A stretch of DNA of 64,000 nucleotides from Paracoccus albus. GTDB taxonomy: Bacteria > Pseudomonadota > Alphaproteobacteria > Rhodobacterales > Rhodobacteraceae. Shown in pieces: positions 43,865 through 52,908 of the stretch. Below the pieces are notes generated by a model, which was not told where the DNA came from, ran no database searches, and saw only the letters and a program-made list of their open reading frames with translations. The stretch covers positions 3,254,812-3,318,811 of the forward strand of contig NZ_CP115775.1 in the NCBI RefSeq assembly GCF_027913035.1, read 5' to 3'. A program made the translations under genes and the position numbers. Within the stretch, counting starts at the first letter, position 1. Every line of letters starts with the position of its first letter.

Positions 43865-45148
43865 TTGGGCAAGCCAGCGGGACGCAAAAGACAAGGCAGC
43901 ACTGTGCGCATTGATGCGGCGCGGAAGGGGGCGCTTCGGTTGCTTGCAGGGGTGCGTGACGGAATGTCGTTATCGGATCAGCCGAATGCGATTGCGGGGC
44001 TGGCACCGGCTGACCGGGCGCGGGCGCAAAGGCTGGCTCTGGCTGTGCTGCGTAATATCGACCGCGCTGATACGCTGCTGGTTCAGCATCTGTCGAAAAA
44101 GCCCCGGCCCGACGTGCTGGACGTTCTGCGCCTTGGCACGGTTGAATTGCTGGAGATGGGCGAGGCGCCGCATGGCGCGGTTAACGCGGCTGTCGGGCTG
44201 GTGCAGGGCATGGGGCCAAAGGGTCGTGCGGCCGCCGGAATGGTCAATGCGGTTCTGCGGAAGATTTCCGGGCAGTTCAAGGAATGGGTATCGCTTCCGC
44301 CCGAAGAAATGCCCGAATGGCTGCGTGAACCCGTGCTGGCCCAATGGGGTGAGGATATTACCACCGCGATCGAACTTGCCCATCAGGCCGGTGCGCCGGT
44401 GGATTTCACCGCGAAACCCGGCAAAACCGCGCCCGGTCAGGTGCTTCCCAGTGGCAGCTTTCGGCTGCACGAATCTGCACAGGTCAGCGCATTGCCGGGA
44501 TTTGCCGAGGGTGACTGGTGGGTGCAGGACGCCGCCGCTGCAATGGCCGTGCGTGTACTGGACCCGCAGCCCGGTGAGGATATCGTTGACCTGTGCGCCG
44601 CGCCGGGTGGCAAGACGCTGCAATTGGCGGCGGCTGGCGCAAACGTGACGGCCGTTGATCTTTCGGCGCAGCGTCTGGAACGGTTGCACGAAAACCTGAA
44701 GCGCTGTGGTTTGGCGGCAGAGGTCATTGCAGCTGACGCTCTGGAATGGCGGCCCAGGGCTGCACCTGATGCGATTTTGCTGGATGCGCCTTGCTCTGCC
44801 ACGGGGACGATCCGCCGCCACCCTGACCTGCCGCTGATCCGTGACGGTTCCGCGATTGAGGCTTTGGCAGAACTTCAGACACGCCTGATCGACCATGCGC
44901 TTGATATTCTTAAGCCGGGGGGCAGGCTGGTATTCGCCACATGTTCTCTGCTTGCGGCGGAGGGTGAGGATCAGGTGACAGCGGCCCTTGGACGACATCC
45001 GGGGCTTGCGGTCGAACATCCTGAATGGGCGGAAGAGTGGCTGTCACCTGTCGGTGGTCTGCGCCTGCGCCCTGACCATTGGTCAGAGATCGGCGGAATG
45101 GACGGGTTTTTCATCGCCCGCTTGCGGAAGCCAGAGACAGCCCGGTAA
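43865..45148 (+). CDS. rsmB: 16S rRNA m5C967 methyltransferase RsmB
   Basis: The 427-residue protein has an N-terminal NusB-like RNA-binding domain (about 18-140) and a SAM-dependent m5C methyltransferase domain with VDLCAAPGGKTLQLAA. Catalytic Cys310 is in LLDAPCSATG and Cys360 in FATCSLLAAEGE, the paired cysteines of the Fmu family. The start is TTG 43865 after GGAAAGGG; the strong RBS and conserved basic N-terminus (GKPAGRKRQG) favour it. Confidence 0.93.
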   Translation: MGKPAGRKRQGSTVRIDAARKGALRLLAGVRDGMSLSDQPNAIAGLAPADRARAQRLALAVLRNIDRADTLLVQHLSKKPRPDVLDVLRLGTVELLEMGEAPHGAVNAAVGLVQGMGPKGRAAAGMVNAVLRKISGQFKEWVSLPPEEMPEWLREPVLAQWGEDITTAIELAHQAGAPVDFTAKPGKTAPGQVLPSGSFRLHESAQVSALPGFAEGDWWVQDAAAAMAVRVLDPQPGEDIVDLCAAPGGKTLQLAAAGANVTAVDLSAQRLERLHENLKRCGLAAEVIAADALEWRPRAAPDAILLDAPCSATGTIRRHPDLPLIRDGSAIEALAELQTRLIDHALDILKPGGRLVFATCSLLAAEGEDQVTAALGRHPGLAVEHPEWAEEWLSPVGGLRLRPDHWSEIGGMDGFFIARLRKPETAR

Positions 45149-45157
45149 GTTCACGTC

Positions 45158-46813
45158 ATGACCGACATAAGCCGCCCGCATGGTTTTACGATCCGGCCCG
45201 AGCCGCGCAGCCTCGGCTCTGCCCTGCGTGGTCAGGAGATTATAGAGGGAACCCTGCGCCTGACCGGCTGCAGCGTCGACGGTGACCCATTCACGGGCGA
45301 TGCGCCCACAGGGGAGCTTGCAGCGGAACTGCATGGCTTTGGCTGGCTGGATGATCTGGCCTCTGTCGGCAATGCCAAGGCGCGTGACATGGCGCAGTCG
45401 CGTGTGCTGGGCTGGATTGAGGCGCACCCGAAGCCACCTGAATCCGGGCAGGACGATCCGGCGTGGCGGGCCGACGTTACTGGTCGCCGGTTGCTGCGTT
45501 GGCTGTTCCACTCTGGCCAGATACTGCCGGGGCTGGACAAGGAAACCGCACAGCCGGTTTTCGACAGTATGCATGATCAGCTCGCCTATCTGGAACGGGC
45601 GGAGGCCACGACGGGTCTGCCAATGATCGAGGCTTTGTCGGGCAGGGTAATCGCCGCGATGATGCTGCAAGGCGCGGGCGATAAGGTTGGCGCGTCCATG
45701 TCCGATCTGGCGCAGGCGATCGATGCGTCGCTGCATAAAGGGGTCCTGCGAAGCCGCTGCCCCGAGGCGCTGCTGGGCTGTCTGTCGCTGCTCGGCTGGG
45801 TCAAGCAGACTGCCTCCGATTTGGCGATAGCTCTGCCTGAAGAGATTGCGGCTGCTATCGAGGAAGTGGCGCCGATCTTGCGCGCTCTGCGACATGCCGA
45901 TGGCGGACTTCCGCGCTTTCATGGTGGAGGGCGCGGCGTCGCAGGGCGTCTGGATCACAGCCTGCGCGCCGCTTCGGGTCCTGCGACGACCGCGCAGGGT
46001 CATGCGATGGGCTTTGCCCGGATGTCGCGTGCGCGTGCGACGGTGATCATGGATGCTGCCGCGCCGCCTGCCGGTCCGGCAGCGGCACATGCGCACGCAT
46101 CTACATTGGCCATAGAGTTCACCTCGGCCCGGCATCCGATCATCGTGAATTGCGGTTCGGGCAGGATGTTCGGGCCGGCATGGGCGCGCGCCAGCCGGGC
46201 CACGTCATGCCATTCGACGCTGAATCTGTCCGGTCTCAGCTCTGCCAAGCTGCTGCCGCCCGACGGGCAGGGCCAGGAACGTCTGACATTGCTTCCGCAG
46301 AAGGTATGGGCGGGTCAATGTGACGCCGAGGGCAATGTCCTGCCCGCCGATGCGCCCCCTGCGCCGCCAAGGCAGGCGGAAACGATCCTGTCGGGGCATG
46401 ATGCCTGGCTGGGAACCCACGGGCTGACGCATCTGCGAGAGCTGAGCCTGTCACCCGATGGCGATCAGCTTGATGGCGAAGACACGCTGGCGGCACTGGA
46501 TATCGACGGCAGGGGTCGGCTGGCGCAGGTACTGACGAACGCTCCGGACGGAATCGGGTTCGAAATCCGTTTTCACCTGCATCCAGACGTCGATGTCTTT
46601 CCGGAAGGTGATGCCGTTCGTCTGGCTCTGCCGGGCGCAGAAGAATGGTATTTCAGCCATGATCTGGTCGCGACCCTTCGGCTGGAGCCCTCGGCCTATC
46701 TCGAACGCGGCCTGTCGCAGCCGTGCCCGACCACCCAGATCGTTTTAAGCCACAGACTTACGGACGATGCGGTGCAGATCGGCTGGACCTTCGTGCGGGC
46801 AGGCGCTAGCTAG
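45158..46813 (+). CDS. heparinase II/III family protein
   Basis: The 551-residue protein has an N-terminal alpha/alpha toroid (to about 260), then RHADGGLPRFHGGGRG. A C-terminal heparinase II/III-like beta-sandwich contains HAHASTLAIEFTSARHPIIVNCGSGR, and DVDVFPEGDAVRLALPG ends the core. Such proteins are conserved between rsmB and purH in Rhodobacteraceae, but no signal peptide is seen and the polysaccharide substrate is unknown. Lyase activity is inferred from family only. Confidence 0.85.
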   Translation: MTDISRPHGFTIRPEPRSLGSALRGQEIIEGTLRLTGCSVDGDPFTGDAPTGELAAELHGFGWLDDLASVGNAKARDMAQSRVLGWIEAHPKPPESGQDDPAWRADVTGRRLLRWLFHSGQILPGLDKETAQPVFDSMHDQLAYLERAEATTGLPMIEALSGRVIAAMMLQGAGDKVGASMSDLAQAIDASLHKGVLRSRCPEALLGCLSLLGWVKQTASDLAIALPEEIAAAIEEVAPILRALRHADGGLPRFHGGGRGVAGRLDHSLRAASGPATTAQGHAMGFARMSRARATVIMDAAAPPAGPAAAHAHASTLAIEFTSARHPIIVNCGSGRMFGPAWARASRATSCHSTLNLSGLSSAKLLPPDGQGQERLTLLPQKVWAGQCDAEGNVLPADAPPAPPRQAETILSGHDAWLGTHGLTHLRELSLSPDGDQLDGEDTLAALDIDGRGRLAQVLTNAPDGIGFEIRFHLHPDVDVFPEGDAVRLALPGAEEWYFSHDLVATLRLEPSAYLERGLSQPCPTTQIVLSHRLTDDAVQIGWTFVRAGAS

Positions 46814-46846
46814 GCGGCATCCGAAAACAGACTCCCGCAGGAACAC

Positions 46847-48436
46847 ATGCCGCAAGATATCGTCCCGCTGAAACGCGCCCTCATTTCTGTCTCGGACAAG
46901 ACCGGGCTGACAGAGTTTGCAAAGGCGCTTGATGCAGCGGGTGTCGAAATACTTTCGACGGGCGGCACAGCGAAGGCGCTGCGCGATGCTGGCATCGCGG
47001 TCAAGGATGTGTCCGAGGTAACGGGTTTTCCGGAAATGATGGATGGCCGCGTCAAAACCCTGCATCCGGTGGTGCATGGCGGCCTGCTGGCCCTGCGCGA
47101 TGACGACGCGCATCAGGCCTCGGCGGCCGAGCACGGGATCGGCATGATCGACCTGCTGGTGGTTAACCTCTATCCGTTCGAGGAGACCGTCGCCAGGGGC
47201 GGCAGCTATGAGGATTGCGTCGAGAATATCGACATTGGCGGCCCGGCCATGATCCGCGCTGCGGCCAAGAATCACGCCTTTGTCGGTGTGGTCGTGGATG
47301 TCGAAGATTATGACAGCGTTCTCAAACAGCTTGCCGCGCAAGGCGGAACCGACCAGGCGATGCGCAAGAAACTGGCGCAGACGGCCTATGCGCGGACCGC
47401 CGCCTATGATGCTGCAGTTTCGAACTGGATGGCCGGCGCTGTTGGTATTGAAACCCCGCGCCGCCGTGCTTTTGCCGGAACGCTGGCACAGGGCCTGCGC
47501 TATGGTGAGAACCCGCATCAGCATGCGGCCTTCTACACGACCGGCGAAATGCGCCCCGGCGTTGCCAGTGCCCGGCAGTGGCAGGGCAAAGAGCTATCCT
47601 ACAACAACATCAACGACACCGACGCCGCGTTTGAACTGGTTGCGGAATTCGATCCCGCTGAAGGCCCGGCCTGCGCAATCATCAAACATGCGAACCCTTG
47701 CGGCGTCGCCCGCGCCGATACTGCGGCAGAAGCCTATCGCCGTGCGTTCGACTGCGACCGGACGTCCGCCTTTGGTGGAATCATTGCGCTGAACCAGACG
47801 CTTGACGGTGATACGGCAAGAGCGATAACAGAGATATTCACCGAAGTTGTCATTGCGCCTGACGCGACCGAGGAAGCCAAAGAGGTGTTTGCGGGCCGCA
47901 AGAACCTGCGCCTTCTGACGACAGGTGGCCTTCCGGACGTGGAATCTGCGGGAACATCTTTCCGTCAGGTGGCGGGCGGTTTCCTTGTGCAGTCGCGCGA
48001 CAATGGCCGCATCGCACTGCCGGAACTGAAGGTCGTGACCAGGCGGCAGCCCACCGATGACGAAATGGCCGATCTTCTTTTCGCCTGGCAGGTCGCCAAG
48101 CATGTGAAATCCAACGCTATCGTCTATGCAAAGGAACTCGCGACGGTGGGTATCGGTGCCGGTCAGATGAGCCGCGTTGATTCGACCCGCATCGGTCGTA
48201 GCAAGGCGCAGGATATGGCAGAAGCTCTCGCCTTGCCGTTGCCGCTGACCTCTGGTTCCGCGGTGGCTTCTGACGCGTTTTTCCCGTTTGCCGACGGGGT
48301 CGAGGCGCTTGCCGATGCGGGTGCTGCCGCGGTTATCCAGCCCGGAGGTTCCATGCGCGATGCAGAGGTGATCGCCGCCGCGGACGCACGCGGCCTTGCG
48401 ATGGTGTTCACCGGCCAGCGGCACTTCCGTCACTGA
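46847..48436 (+). CDS. purH: bifunctional AICAR formyltransferase/IMP cyclohydrolase PurH
   Basis: PurH performs the last two steps of purine synthesis. The 529-residue protein starts [31 protein letters not shown] and [18 protein letters not shown] in the cyclohydrolase part. The transformylase domain has [29 protein letters not shown] and the catalytic KHANPCG. It ends [12 protein letters not shown], as in all family members. Its stop overlaps the lspA start (TGATG). Confidence 0.97.
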   Translation: MPQDIVPLKRALISVSDKTGLTEFAKALDAAGVEILSTGGTAKALRDAGIAVKDVSEVTGFPEMMDGRVKTLHPVVHGGLLALRDDDAHQASAAEHGIGMIDLLVVNLYPFEETVARGGSYEDCVENIDIGGPAMIRAAAKNHAFVGVVVDVEDYDSVLKQLAAQGGTDQAMRKKLAQTAYARTAAYDAAVSNWMAGAVGIETPRRRAFAGTLAQGLRYGENPHQHAAFYTTGEMRPGVASARQWQGKELSYNNINDTDAAFELVAEFDPAEGPACAIIKHANPCGVARADTAAEAYRRAFDCDRTSAFGGIIALNQTLDGDTARAITEIFTEVVIAPDATEEAKEVFAGRKNLRLLTTGGLPDVESAGTSFRQVAGGFLVQSRDNGRIALPELKVVTRRQPTDDEMADLLFAWQVAKHVKSNAIVYAKELATVGIGAGQMSRVDSTRIGRSKAQDMAEALALPLPLTSGSAVASDAFFPFADGVEALADAGAAAVIQPGGSMRDAEVIAAADARGLAMVFTGQRHFRH

Positions 48437-49044
48437 TGGCGAAAGAAGCGACCAAGAAACCGGCGGCAGCCAAGGCATCCAAACCCGCATCGCGGTCACG
48501 GACCAAGGCGCAGCCCGTTGCCGAGCCTAACACATTGCGTGTGCTTGGCTGGGTGACGCTGGTGATTTTGCTGCTGGATCAGATCACCAAATATTATGTC
48601 GTCCACATCCTGCGCCTTGACCTCGTGCGCGAGATAGAGGTGCTGCCGCCTTGGATCAACTTTCACATGGCGTGGAATCAGGGGATCAATTTCGGTCTGT
48701 TCAGGTCGTCCGAAGATATTGTCCGCTTGGGACTGATCGCGCTGTCTTTGCTGATTTGCGCGGCGCTGTACATCTGGATGAGACGCACCCGCCCCGGCTG
48801 GCCTTCGCAATTGGCGGCGGGGCTGCTGATTGGCGGCGCCATTGGGAATGTGATTGATCGGATTTACTACGGTGCGGTCGCGGACTTCCTGAACATGTCT
48901 TTGCCGAACTGGCGCAACCCCTACAGCTTTAACGTCGCAGATATCGCCATATTCCTTGGTGCATTCGGCCTCATCCTGATGCCACCGCAAGGCAGAGATG
49001 CCGATAAAGACAAGACCCGTGACGCGCCTTCAAAATCGGGCTAG
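48436..49044 (+). CDS. lspA: signal peptidase II LspA with an extended N-terminus
   Basis: LspA removes the signal peptide from lipoproteins after lipidation. The 202-residue protein has four membrane helices and the family motifs FHMAWNQGINFGLF (Asn81), GNVIDRI (Asp141) and FNVADIAI (Asp169), the two catalytic aspartates. About 33 residues rich in Lys, Ala and Pro precede the first helix, longer than usual (family about 160-170). The overlapping start with purH supports ATG 48436, though an internal start cannot be excluded. Confidence 0.93.
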   Translation: MAKEATKKPAAAKASKPASRSRTKAQPVAEPNTLRVLGWVTLVILLLDQITKYYVVHILRLDLVREIEVLPPWINFHMAWNQGINFGLFRSSEDIVRLGLIALSLLICAALYIWMRRTRPGWPSQLAAGLLIGGAIGNVIDRIYYGAVADFLNMSLPNWRNPYSFNVADIAIFLGAFGLILMPPQGRDADKDKTRDAPSKSG

Positions 49045-49075
49045 AACGGGCAGCAACGAATTACGGGGGACCCTG

Positions 49076-49585
49076 ATGCGGGCTATTTCTGTGTTGATCG
49101 GTGCGGCGGCACTTGCCGGTTGCTCCAACGATCCGCAGTTGCATAATATTTCGGCGGGTCGCGATACCCCCGATGAATTTGCAATTCTGCCAACCCGTCC
49201 ACTGTCGATGCCGCCGGATCTCAACCAGCTTCCGCAACCGACGCCGGGCGGGGCGAATATCACCGACCCCAATCCCAAGGGCGATGCGGTCGCGGCACTT
49301 GGCGGCGATCCACAGCGGCTGGCACCGACAGGTATCGGTTCGGCAGATGGCGCGCTTGTGAATTACGCCTCGCGGTTGGGTGTTACGCAGGGCATCCGCC
49401 AGCAGCTTGCGCAGGAAGATGTGGAATGGCGTGCGAACAATTCGCGGCGCCTGCTGGAAACATGGGCACGGACGGATGTCTACTATCGCGCTTACGAACC
49501 CATGACGCTGGACAGCTGGGCAGAGGATCTGCGTTGGAAACGCGCAGGCGCAAGAACGCCGACCTCGCCGCCGGTTCTGGATTGA
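49076..49585 (+). CDS. bamF: DUF3035 lipoprotein, BamF-type subunit of the beta-barrel assembly machine
   Basis: The 169-residue lipoprotein has the lipobox AALAGC with Cys16. It contains the family-defining RDTPDEFAILPTRPLSMPPDL motif, split here as PDEFAILPTRPLSMPPD, and NPKGDAVAALGG. The DUF3035 family was linked to BamF, an alphaproteobacterial BAM-complex lipoprotein. ATG 49076 gives the lipoprotein signal. It follows lspA, the enzyme that would process it, and precedes two M16 peptidase genes. Confidence 0.8.
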   Translation: MRAISVLIGAAALAGCSNDPQLHNISAGRDTPDEFAILPTRPLSMPPDLNQLPQPTPGGANITDPNPKGDAVAALGGDPQRLAPTGIGSADGALVNYASRLGVTQGIRQQLAQEDVEWRANNSRRLLETWARTDVYYRAYEPMTLDSWAEDLRWKRAGARTPTSPPVLD

Positions 49586-49687
49586 TCTGAAGCCTCCTCA
49601 CCCGGTCGTGATTTGCCGGGAGGGGCGACAGACAGCATTTTCGCCCTGCTTTTGCTTTTCTGACGGGCCCTTGTGAAAGGATCGCCT

Positions 49688-51184
49688 ATGCGCGCGCTTT
49701 ATATAGCGGCTATTCTTGCTGCTTCCCTTACCACACAAGCTGATGCAGAGACGCCCCCCGGCGTGACCAGCTTCACGCTGGACAACGGCATGGAAGCGGT
49801 CGTGATCGAAGATCATCGCGCCCCGGTTGTTGTGCAGATGGTTTGGTACAAAATCGGCTCTGCCGATGAAGTGGCCGGAAAAACCGGCCTTGCGCATTAT
49901 CTGGAACATCTGATGTTCAAAGGCACCGAAAAGCTGGAGCCGGGCGAGTTGTCGAAGACTGTAGCCGCGAATGGCGGCATGGATAACGCCTTCACCAGCT
50001 ATGACTTCACGGCGTATTTCCAACGTATCGCCAGTGATCGCCTGCCGCTGATCATGGAAATGGAATCGGACCGGATGCAAAACCTTCGCGTTGGCGAAGA
50101 AGACTGGCAGGCAGAACGTCAGGTCGTGCTGGAGGAGAGGGCGCAGCGCACCGACAGCGATCCCGCCGCTTTATTCGCAGAAGAACGGACGGCGGCGCAG
50201 TTCCTGAACCATCCCTATGGGCGCCCGGTCATTGGCTGGCGCGATGAGATGATGGCCCTGACCCGTGCCGATGCGCTGAAATGGTATGAAGATTACTACG
50301 CGCCCAACAACGCGATCCTGATCCTTGCCGGCGACGTGACGCCCGACAAGGCGCGCGAACTGGCAGAGCAGTATTACGGCTCGATCCCCGCGAAAGCAGG
50401 GGTAGAGCGTGCCGCCCGCCCGCAAGAACCGGATCAGCGAGCGCCGCGGCGTGTAACCATGCGCGATCCGCGCGTACCGCAGCCGCGCATGACCCGCAGT
50501 GTGCTGGTTCCTGAACGCAATCCTGGCGATCAGAAAACGGCGGCGGCGCTCAGCGTGCTGGCAGAGCTTCTTGGTGGTGCGCCGCAAACATCGGTTCTTG
50601 GGCAGAAGCTGGTGATGACCGGGCAGGCGCTTTATGCCGGTGCGGGCTATGAAGGTTACGCGGTCGATCGGACGAGCTTTTATTTTTCGCTGATTCCCGC
50701 CGATGGTCAGACTCCGGAAGAAGCAGAGGCAGCGCTTGATGAGGTTCTGGAAGACTTCCTGACCGAAGGGCCGGACCCGGCCCAGCTTGAACGGATCAAG
50801 ACACAGATCCGCGCGAACCAGATATATGAACAGGATTCGGCCCACGGTCGCGCCTACCAATACGGGCAGGGGCTTGCGACCGGGCTGAGTGTCGAAGACG
50901 TCAGCGACTGGCCCGACATCCTGGCAGAGGTCACGGCAGAGGATGTCATGGAAGCCGCTGATCTTGTGATGAACAGCACCGCGACCGTCACCGGCTGGCT
51001 TTTGCCGGTTCCGACCGAAGGCATGCTGTCAGAAGACGGTCGAAGGGCGGTGGAAGAACTGGCCGCCGATCCGCAGTTCGGTGCAATTCCGCCAGAGACG
51101 GAATCCGAATCGGATGCTGCATCAACCGATGAGGCGGCAGAACCCGCAACGACCGAACCCCAAGACGAAGAGGTCACAGAATGA
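49688..51184 (+). CDS. M16-family zinc metallopeptidase, active subunit
   Basis: The 498-residue exported protein (signal peptide ending about TTQADA) is a pitrilysin/MPP-type peptidase. It carries the inverted zinc motif HYLEH (His70, Glu73, His74) and the third ligand in VVLEERAQRTD near 149-150. The C-terminal half holds the second, inactive-type M16 lobe. The acidic tail is low complexity. ATG 49688 is chosen because AAAGGA sits at proper spacing. It overlaps the second M16 gene by 4 bp, so the two are probably a heterodimer. Confidence 0.92.
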   Translation: MRALYIAAILAASLTTQADAETPPGVTSFTLDNGMEAVVIEDHRAPVVVQMVWYKIGSADEVAGKTGLAHYLEHLMFKGTEKLEPGELSKTVAANGGMDNAFTSYDFTAYFQRIASDRLPLIMEMESDRMQNLRVGEEDWQAERQVVLEERAQRTDSDPAALFAEERTAAQFLNHPYGRPVIGWRDEMMALTRADALKWYEDYYAPNNAILILAGDVTPDKARELAEQYYGSIPAKAGVERAARPQEPDQRAPRRVTMRDPRVPQPRMTRSVLVPERNPGDQKTAAALSVLAELLGGAPQTSVLGQKLVMTGQALYAGAGYEGYAVDRTSFYFSLIPADGQTPEEAEAALDEVLEDFLTEGPDPAQLERIKTQIRANQIYEQDSAHGRAYQYGQGLATGLSVEDVSDWPDILAEVTAEDVMEAADLVMNSTATVTGWLLPVPTEGMLSEDGRRAVEELAADPQFGAIPPETESESDAASTDEAAEPATTEPQDEEVTE

Positions 51185-52488
51185 GCTTCTTGCGCGCCAT
51201 ACCGTTTCTGCTCGTCAGCCTGATCGTCACCCCGGTCGCGGCGACCGAGATACAGGAAGTGACCTCGCCCTCGGGCATCAAGGCCTGGCTGGTTGAGGAT
51301 CACAGCATTCCCTTTACCGCCCTGAACATCGCCTTCCGTGGTGGCGCCAGTGTTGATGCGCCCGGTAAGCGCGGCGCCATCAACCTGATGACCCATACGC
51401 TGGAAGAGGGCGCGGCTGACATGGACGCCACCCAGTTCGCCGCCGCGAAAGAGGCACTGGGTGCACGGATCAGCTTTGATGTTGGTGACGACGCGCTGAC
51501 GGTCTCCAGCCAGATACTGTCAGAAAACCGGGACGAAGCGGGCGCGCTTATCGCGGCCGCTCTGGTCGAGCCGCGTTTTGATGAGGATGCCGTTTCGCGG
51601 GTGAAGGGGCAGATCGCGTCGATCATCCGGTCCGAGGATACGGACCCCAACTCCATCGCCAGCAAAGCGCTTGCCAAGTCGATCTGGGGCAGCCATCCAT
51701 ACGGCTCCTCGATCAACGGGACGGCTGAATCGATTTCGTCACTGGGTCCGCAGGACATGGTAGAGGCGAAAAACAGGGTCGTTGCCCTGGATCGTGTCAT
51801 TGTCGGCGCAGCCGGTGATATCACACCGCAAGAGCTTGGCGTTCTTATCGACCGGATTTTGTCGGACCTGCCTGCAACCGGAACTGTTCCCTTGCCCGAA
51901 CAGGCGCAGTTCAGCGAAACCGCCAGTACCGAGGTGATCGACTGGGACAGCCCGCAAACCGTGATCAGCTTTGCCTTGCCCGGCCTGAGCATGGACGATC
52001 CGGATTATTTTGCTGCCTTCGTGGCGGATCATATACTGGGTGGCGGGGGTTTCTCGTCCCGCCTCATGGAAGAGATCCGTGAAAAGCGTGGTCTGACTTA
52101 TGGCGTCTATACCTCGCTGGTGAACGGCGTTTATGGCCAAAGCTGGATGGGCGGGATGTCAAGCTCCAACGCAACCGCGGCCGAAGCGGTTGAGCTGCTG
52201 AACGCTGAACTGGCGCGGATGGGAGAGGGCGTGACCGAGCAAGAGCTTGCCGATGCCAAGACATATCTGACAGGTGAATATCCGCTGCGATGGGACGGCA
52301 ACGCTAAGATCGCCGGTATTCTCGCAGGGATGCAAATGATCGGACTGCCGATTGACTATCCCGACTACCGCAACGAACGGATTGAGGCTGTCACCGCAGA
52401 TGACGTCGCCCGCGTGGCACGTCAGCGGCTTTCGGATGACCGGCTGAACCTCGTTCTTGTCGGACGCCCTGAAGGATTCGCCCCGTGA
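51181..52488 (+). CDS. M16-family peptidase-like protein, subunit without the zinc site
   Basis: The 435-residue exported protein (signal peptide ending PVAATE) has the M16 fold but the HxxEH site is replaced: GAINLMTHTLEEG aligns with the usual GLAHLLEHMLFKG, so His and Glu become Asn68 and Thr71. It retains the substrate-binding REKRGLTYGVY motif. By analogy with the alpha subunit of mitochondrial processing peptidase, it should bind substrate while the upstream subunit cleaves. Coupled start (ATGA) supports joint expression. Confidence 0.92.
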   Translation: MSFLRAIPFLLVSLIVTPVAATEIQEVTSPSGIKAWLVEDHSIPFTALNIAFRGGASVDAPGKRGAINLMTHTLEEGAADMDATQFAAAKEALGARISFDVGDDALTVSSQILSENRDEAGALIAAALVEPRFDEDAVSRVKGQIASIIRSEDTDPNSIASKALAKSIWGSHPYGSSINGTAESISSLGPQDMVEAKNRVVALDRVIVGAAGDITPQELGVLIDRILSDLPATGTVPLPEQAQFSETASTEVIDWDSPQTVISFALPGLSMDDPDYFAAFVADHILGGGGFSSRLMEEIREKRGLTYGVYTSLVNGVYGQSWMGGMSSSNATAAEAVELLNAELARMGEGVTEQELADAKTYLTGEYPLRWDGNAKIAGILAGMQMIGLPIDYPDYRNERIEAVTADDVARVARQRLSDDRLNLVLVGRPEGFAP

Positions 52489-52509
52489 GCACTGCCTGAT
52501 ATGCCAAAG

Positions 52510-52546
52510 AAGGCCGCGCAATCCATGAGGATGCGCGGCCTTTTAT
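52510..52546 (+). terminator. rho-independent terminator after the M16 pair
   Basis: A perfect 11-bp stem (AAGGCCGCGCA at 52510-52520, TGCGCGGCCTT at 52532-52542) with an 11-base loop is followed by TTAT. Confidence 0.8.
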
Positions 52547-52601
52547 CTTACTTTGCGACCTTGCCCCGTACGAAACAGGGGCTGGTCGCTGGTCAGCAAC
52601 G

Positions 52602-52778
52602 TTACTTAACCTGAACTGCGCCGGACCCACCAAGGGCTGCACCAGCGACAGCGCCAGCCGGGCCAGCGACAACCGCGCCGGTCGCTGCGCCGGTCGTGGC
52701 GCGGGTGGCGGCGTTTTCACCGCAGGCCGACAGGGTCAGGGCGGCACCAAAAAGAGCAATTGCAGCAAGTTTCGTCAT
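52602..52778 (-). CDS. small lipoprotein, glycine/alanine-rich
   Basis: The 58-residue protein has a lipoprotein signal with lipobox TLSAC (Cys19). The short mature part contains two Gly/Ala-rich turns ([24 protein letters not shown]) resembling glycine-zipper membrane segments. ATG 52778 has AGGAGA at good spacing, preferred over the upstream ATG at 52820. Function unknown. It faces the M16 terminator and is divergent from mutL. Confidence 0.75.
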   Translation of the reverse strand: MTKLAAIALFGAALTLSACGENAATRATTGAATGAVVAGPAGAVAGAALGGSGAVQVK

Positions 52779-52908
52779 GGTAATTCTCCTGGCGGTGTGT
52801 GTTTTGAAGCTGCCATTCAACGAACATCACAACGCAAAGTTTCGTGACTCCGCCTGTGAGCATTCCGAATCATTTCATCGAGGCTGCAGCGGTGCTAGAT
52901 ATAGGGGC

